From Pseudomonas alcaligenes (lineage in GTDB: Bacteria; Pseudomonadota; Gammaproteobacteria; Pseudomonadales; Pseudomonadaceae), in contig NZ_CP154874.1 of NCBI RefSeq assembly GCF_041729615.1, forward strand, positions 3,331,501 to 3,395,500: a stretch of DNA of 64,000 bases. The letters run 5' to 3'. Numbering within the stretch: the stretch's first letter is position 1; each line of letters starts with the position of its first letter. Both the position numbers and the translations under genes were made by a program. The notes below the pieces were generated by a model. It searched no databases. It saw only the letters and a list, made by a program, of their open reading frames with translations, and had not been told where the DNA came from. This document shows positions 63,272 through 64,000 of this stretch, in pieces.

Positions 63272-64000
63272 TCACAGGCTGAAACCACCGTCGATGGGGA
63301 TGATGGCGCCGGTCATGTAGGCGCCGGCCGCGCTGCACAGGGCGATGGCCAGGGCGGCCATCTCCTCCTCGCGGCCCCAGCGGCGCATGGGGATCTGCGC
63401 CACGTCCTCGGCCATGGCCGCCTCGTCGCCGGCGATGTGGCGGGTCATCTTGCTCGGGAAGCGCCCGGGCGCGATCACGTTGACGTTGATGTGCTCGCCG
63501 ACCAGCTCGCGGGCCAGCAGGCGCGACAGCTGGTGCAGCGCCGCCTTGCTCGGGCCGTAGGCGTAGGCCTGCTCGCCGAACGAGCTGATGCCGGCCACCG
63601 AGCCGATGTTGATGATGCGCGCAGGGCTCTGCGCGCTGCCGGCCCTGCGCAGCAGCGGCAGCAGCTGCTGGATGCAGCTGAACACGGCGGTGACGTTGAG
63701 CTGCATGACCTTCTCCCAGCCCTTGGCCGGGTAGCTCTCCAGCGGTGCGCCCCAGGTGGTGCCGGCGTTGTTGACCAGGATGTCGAGGCGCTCGCAGCGC
63801 GCCCCCAGTTCCTCGGCCAGGGCGCGGGCGCCCTGCTCGCCGGAGAGGTCGGCGGCCATACCGATGCATTCGCCATGGGCCGACAGCTCCGCGGCGGCCT
63901 GGGCACAGGCGGCGCCGTCGCGGGCGCAGATGAATACCCGCGCGCCGGCCTCGAGCAGGCCCTGGGCGATCATCCGACCGATGCCGCGGCTGCCGCCGGT
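63272..64000 (-). CDS. rhlG: RhlG-type beta-ketoacyl reductase (N-terminus cut by window edge)
   Basis: An SDR whose N-terminus is beyond position 64000; the last visible codons encode the Rossmann motif TGGSRGIGRMIAQGLLEAGA. The catalytic residues are visible in INIGSVAGISSF (Ser) and YAYGPSKAALHQLSRLL (YxxxK), and the C-terminus is MTGAIIPIDGGFSL. The pattern matches Pseudomonas RhlG (NADPH-dependent beta-ketoacyl reductase), as I remember it, more closely than FabG. In P. aeruginosa it was proposed to act in rhamnolipid/PHA precursor supply, though this has been questioned. Confidence 0.88.
   Translation of the reverse strand, partial: TGGSRGIGRMIAQGLLEAGARVFICARDGAACAQAAAELSAHGECIGMAADLSGEQGARALAEELGARCERLDILVNNAGTTWGAPLESYPAKGWEKVMQLNVTAVFSCIQQLLPLLRRAGSAQSPARIINIGSVAGISSFGEQAYAYGPSKAALHQLSRLLARELVGEHINVNVIAPGRFPSKMTRHIAGDEAAMAEDVAQIPMRRWGREEEMAALAIALCSAAGAYMTGAIIPIDGGFSL

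Noticed and set aside
1..64000. CRISPR arrays, tRNA/rRNA genes, insertion sequences, prophage or integrase genes
   Set aside because: No regularly spaced repeats, no cloverleaf or rRNA sequence noticed and no transposase or integrase motif was seen; short RNAs cannot be excluded by eye.

Overview
The window is high-GC chromosomal DNA from a Pseudomonas. Genus-typical genes include mvaT (the pseudomonad H-NS-like silencer), an amino-acid chemoreceptor of the PctABC type, a DUF4350/DUF4129/SpoIIM/RDD cluster, sbcB, purU and, at the right edge, rhlG. From memory, the first ~11 kb matches a conserved pseudomonad backbone segment (the mvaT-sbcB neighbourhood of P. aeruginosa). No tRNA, rRNA, CRISPR array, insertion sequence or prophage gene was recognised.

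Layout. 1-11 kb is housekeeping: a leftward membrane-protein operon (1-4364), a polytopic membrane protein, sbcB, mvaT, purU, a CBS protein and a chemoreceptor. 11-13.2 kb holds a HerA-like ATPase, a small protein and a rubredoxin. 13.2-39.6 kb is the standout accessory region. 39.6-64 kb is a mosaic of single genes and small operons: NAD(P)H reductase, chromate transporter, GGDEF protein, aspartate racemase, RluA-type pseudouridine synthase, AraC and LysR regulators, SDRs, two DJ-1/PfpI proteins with a glyoxalase and a bicupin, an old-yellow-enzyme/MerR pair, puuB, a MASE3-GGDEF-EAL protein and partial rhlG.

The accessory region looks like a two-armed biosynthetic system around an AT-rich divergent control region (19173-19843). 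The rightward arm is six tightly packed, mostly overlapping genes. They are a 2717-aa megasynthase (two nitropropane-dioxygenase-like barrels-KS-AT-ACP-KR-DH), a 1530-aa partner (KS-AT-DH-phosphopantetheinyl transferase), a free acyl carrier protein, an alkaline-phosphatase-superfamily phosphodiesterase, an alpha/beta hydrolase fused to a propeller-like domain, and a PqqD-like/pseudo-M50/HlyD membrane fusion protein. The leftward arm encodes an alkaline-phosphatase-superfamily hydrolase, a PAPS-type sulfotransferase, a small helical protein, a secreted esterase, and a CysD/CysN-CysC pair that makes PAPS and resembles rhizobial NodP/NodQ.

Inference: the rightward arm builds a PUFA-synthase-like secondary acyl chain and processes or exports it, while the leftward arm makes activated sulfate and transfers it to the product, giving a sulfated lipid or polyketide. 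The domain calls are direct readings of motifs. The product, the sulfation and the functional link between the arms are hypotheses.
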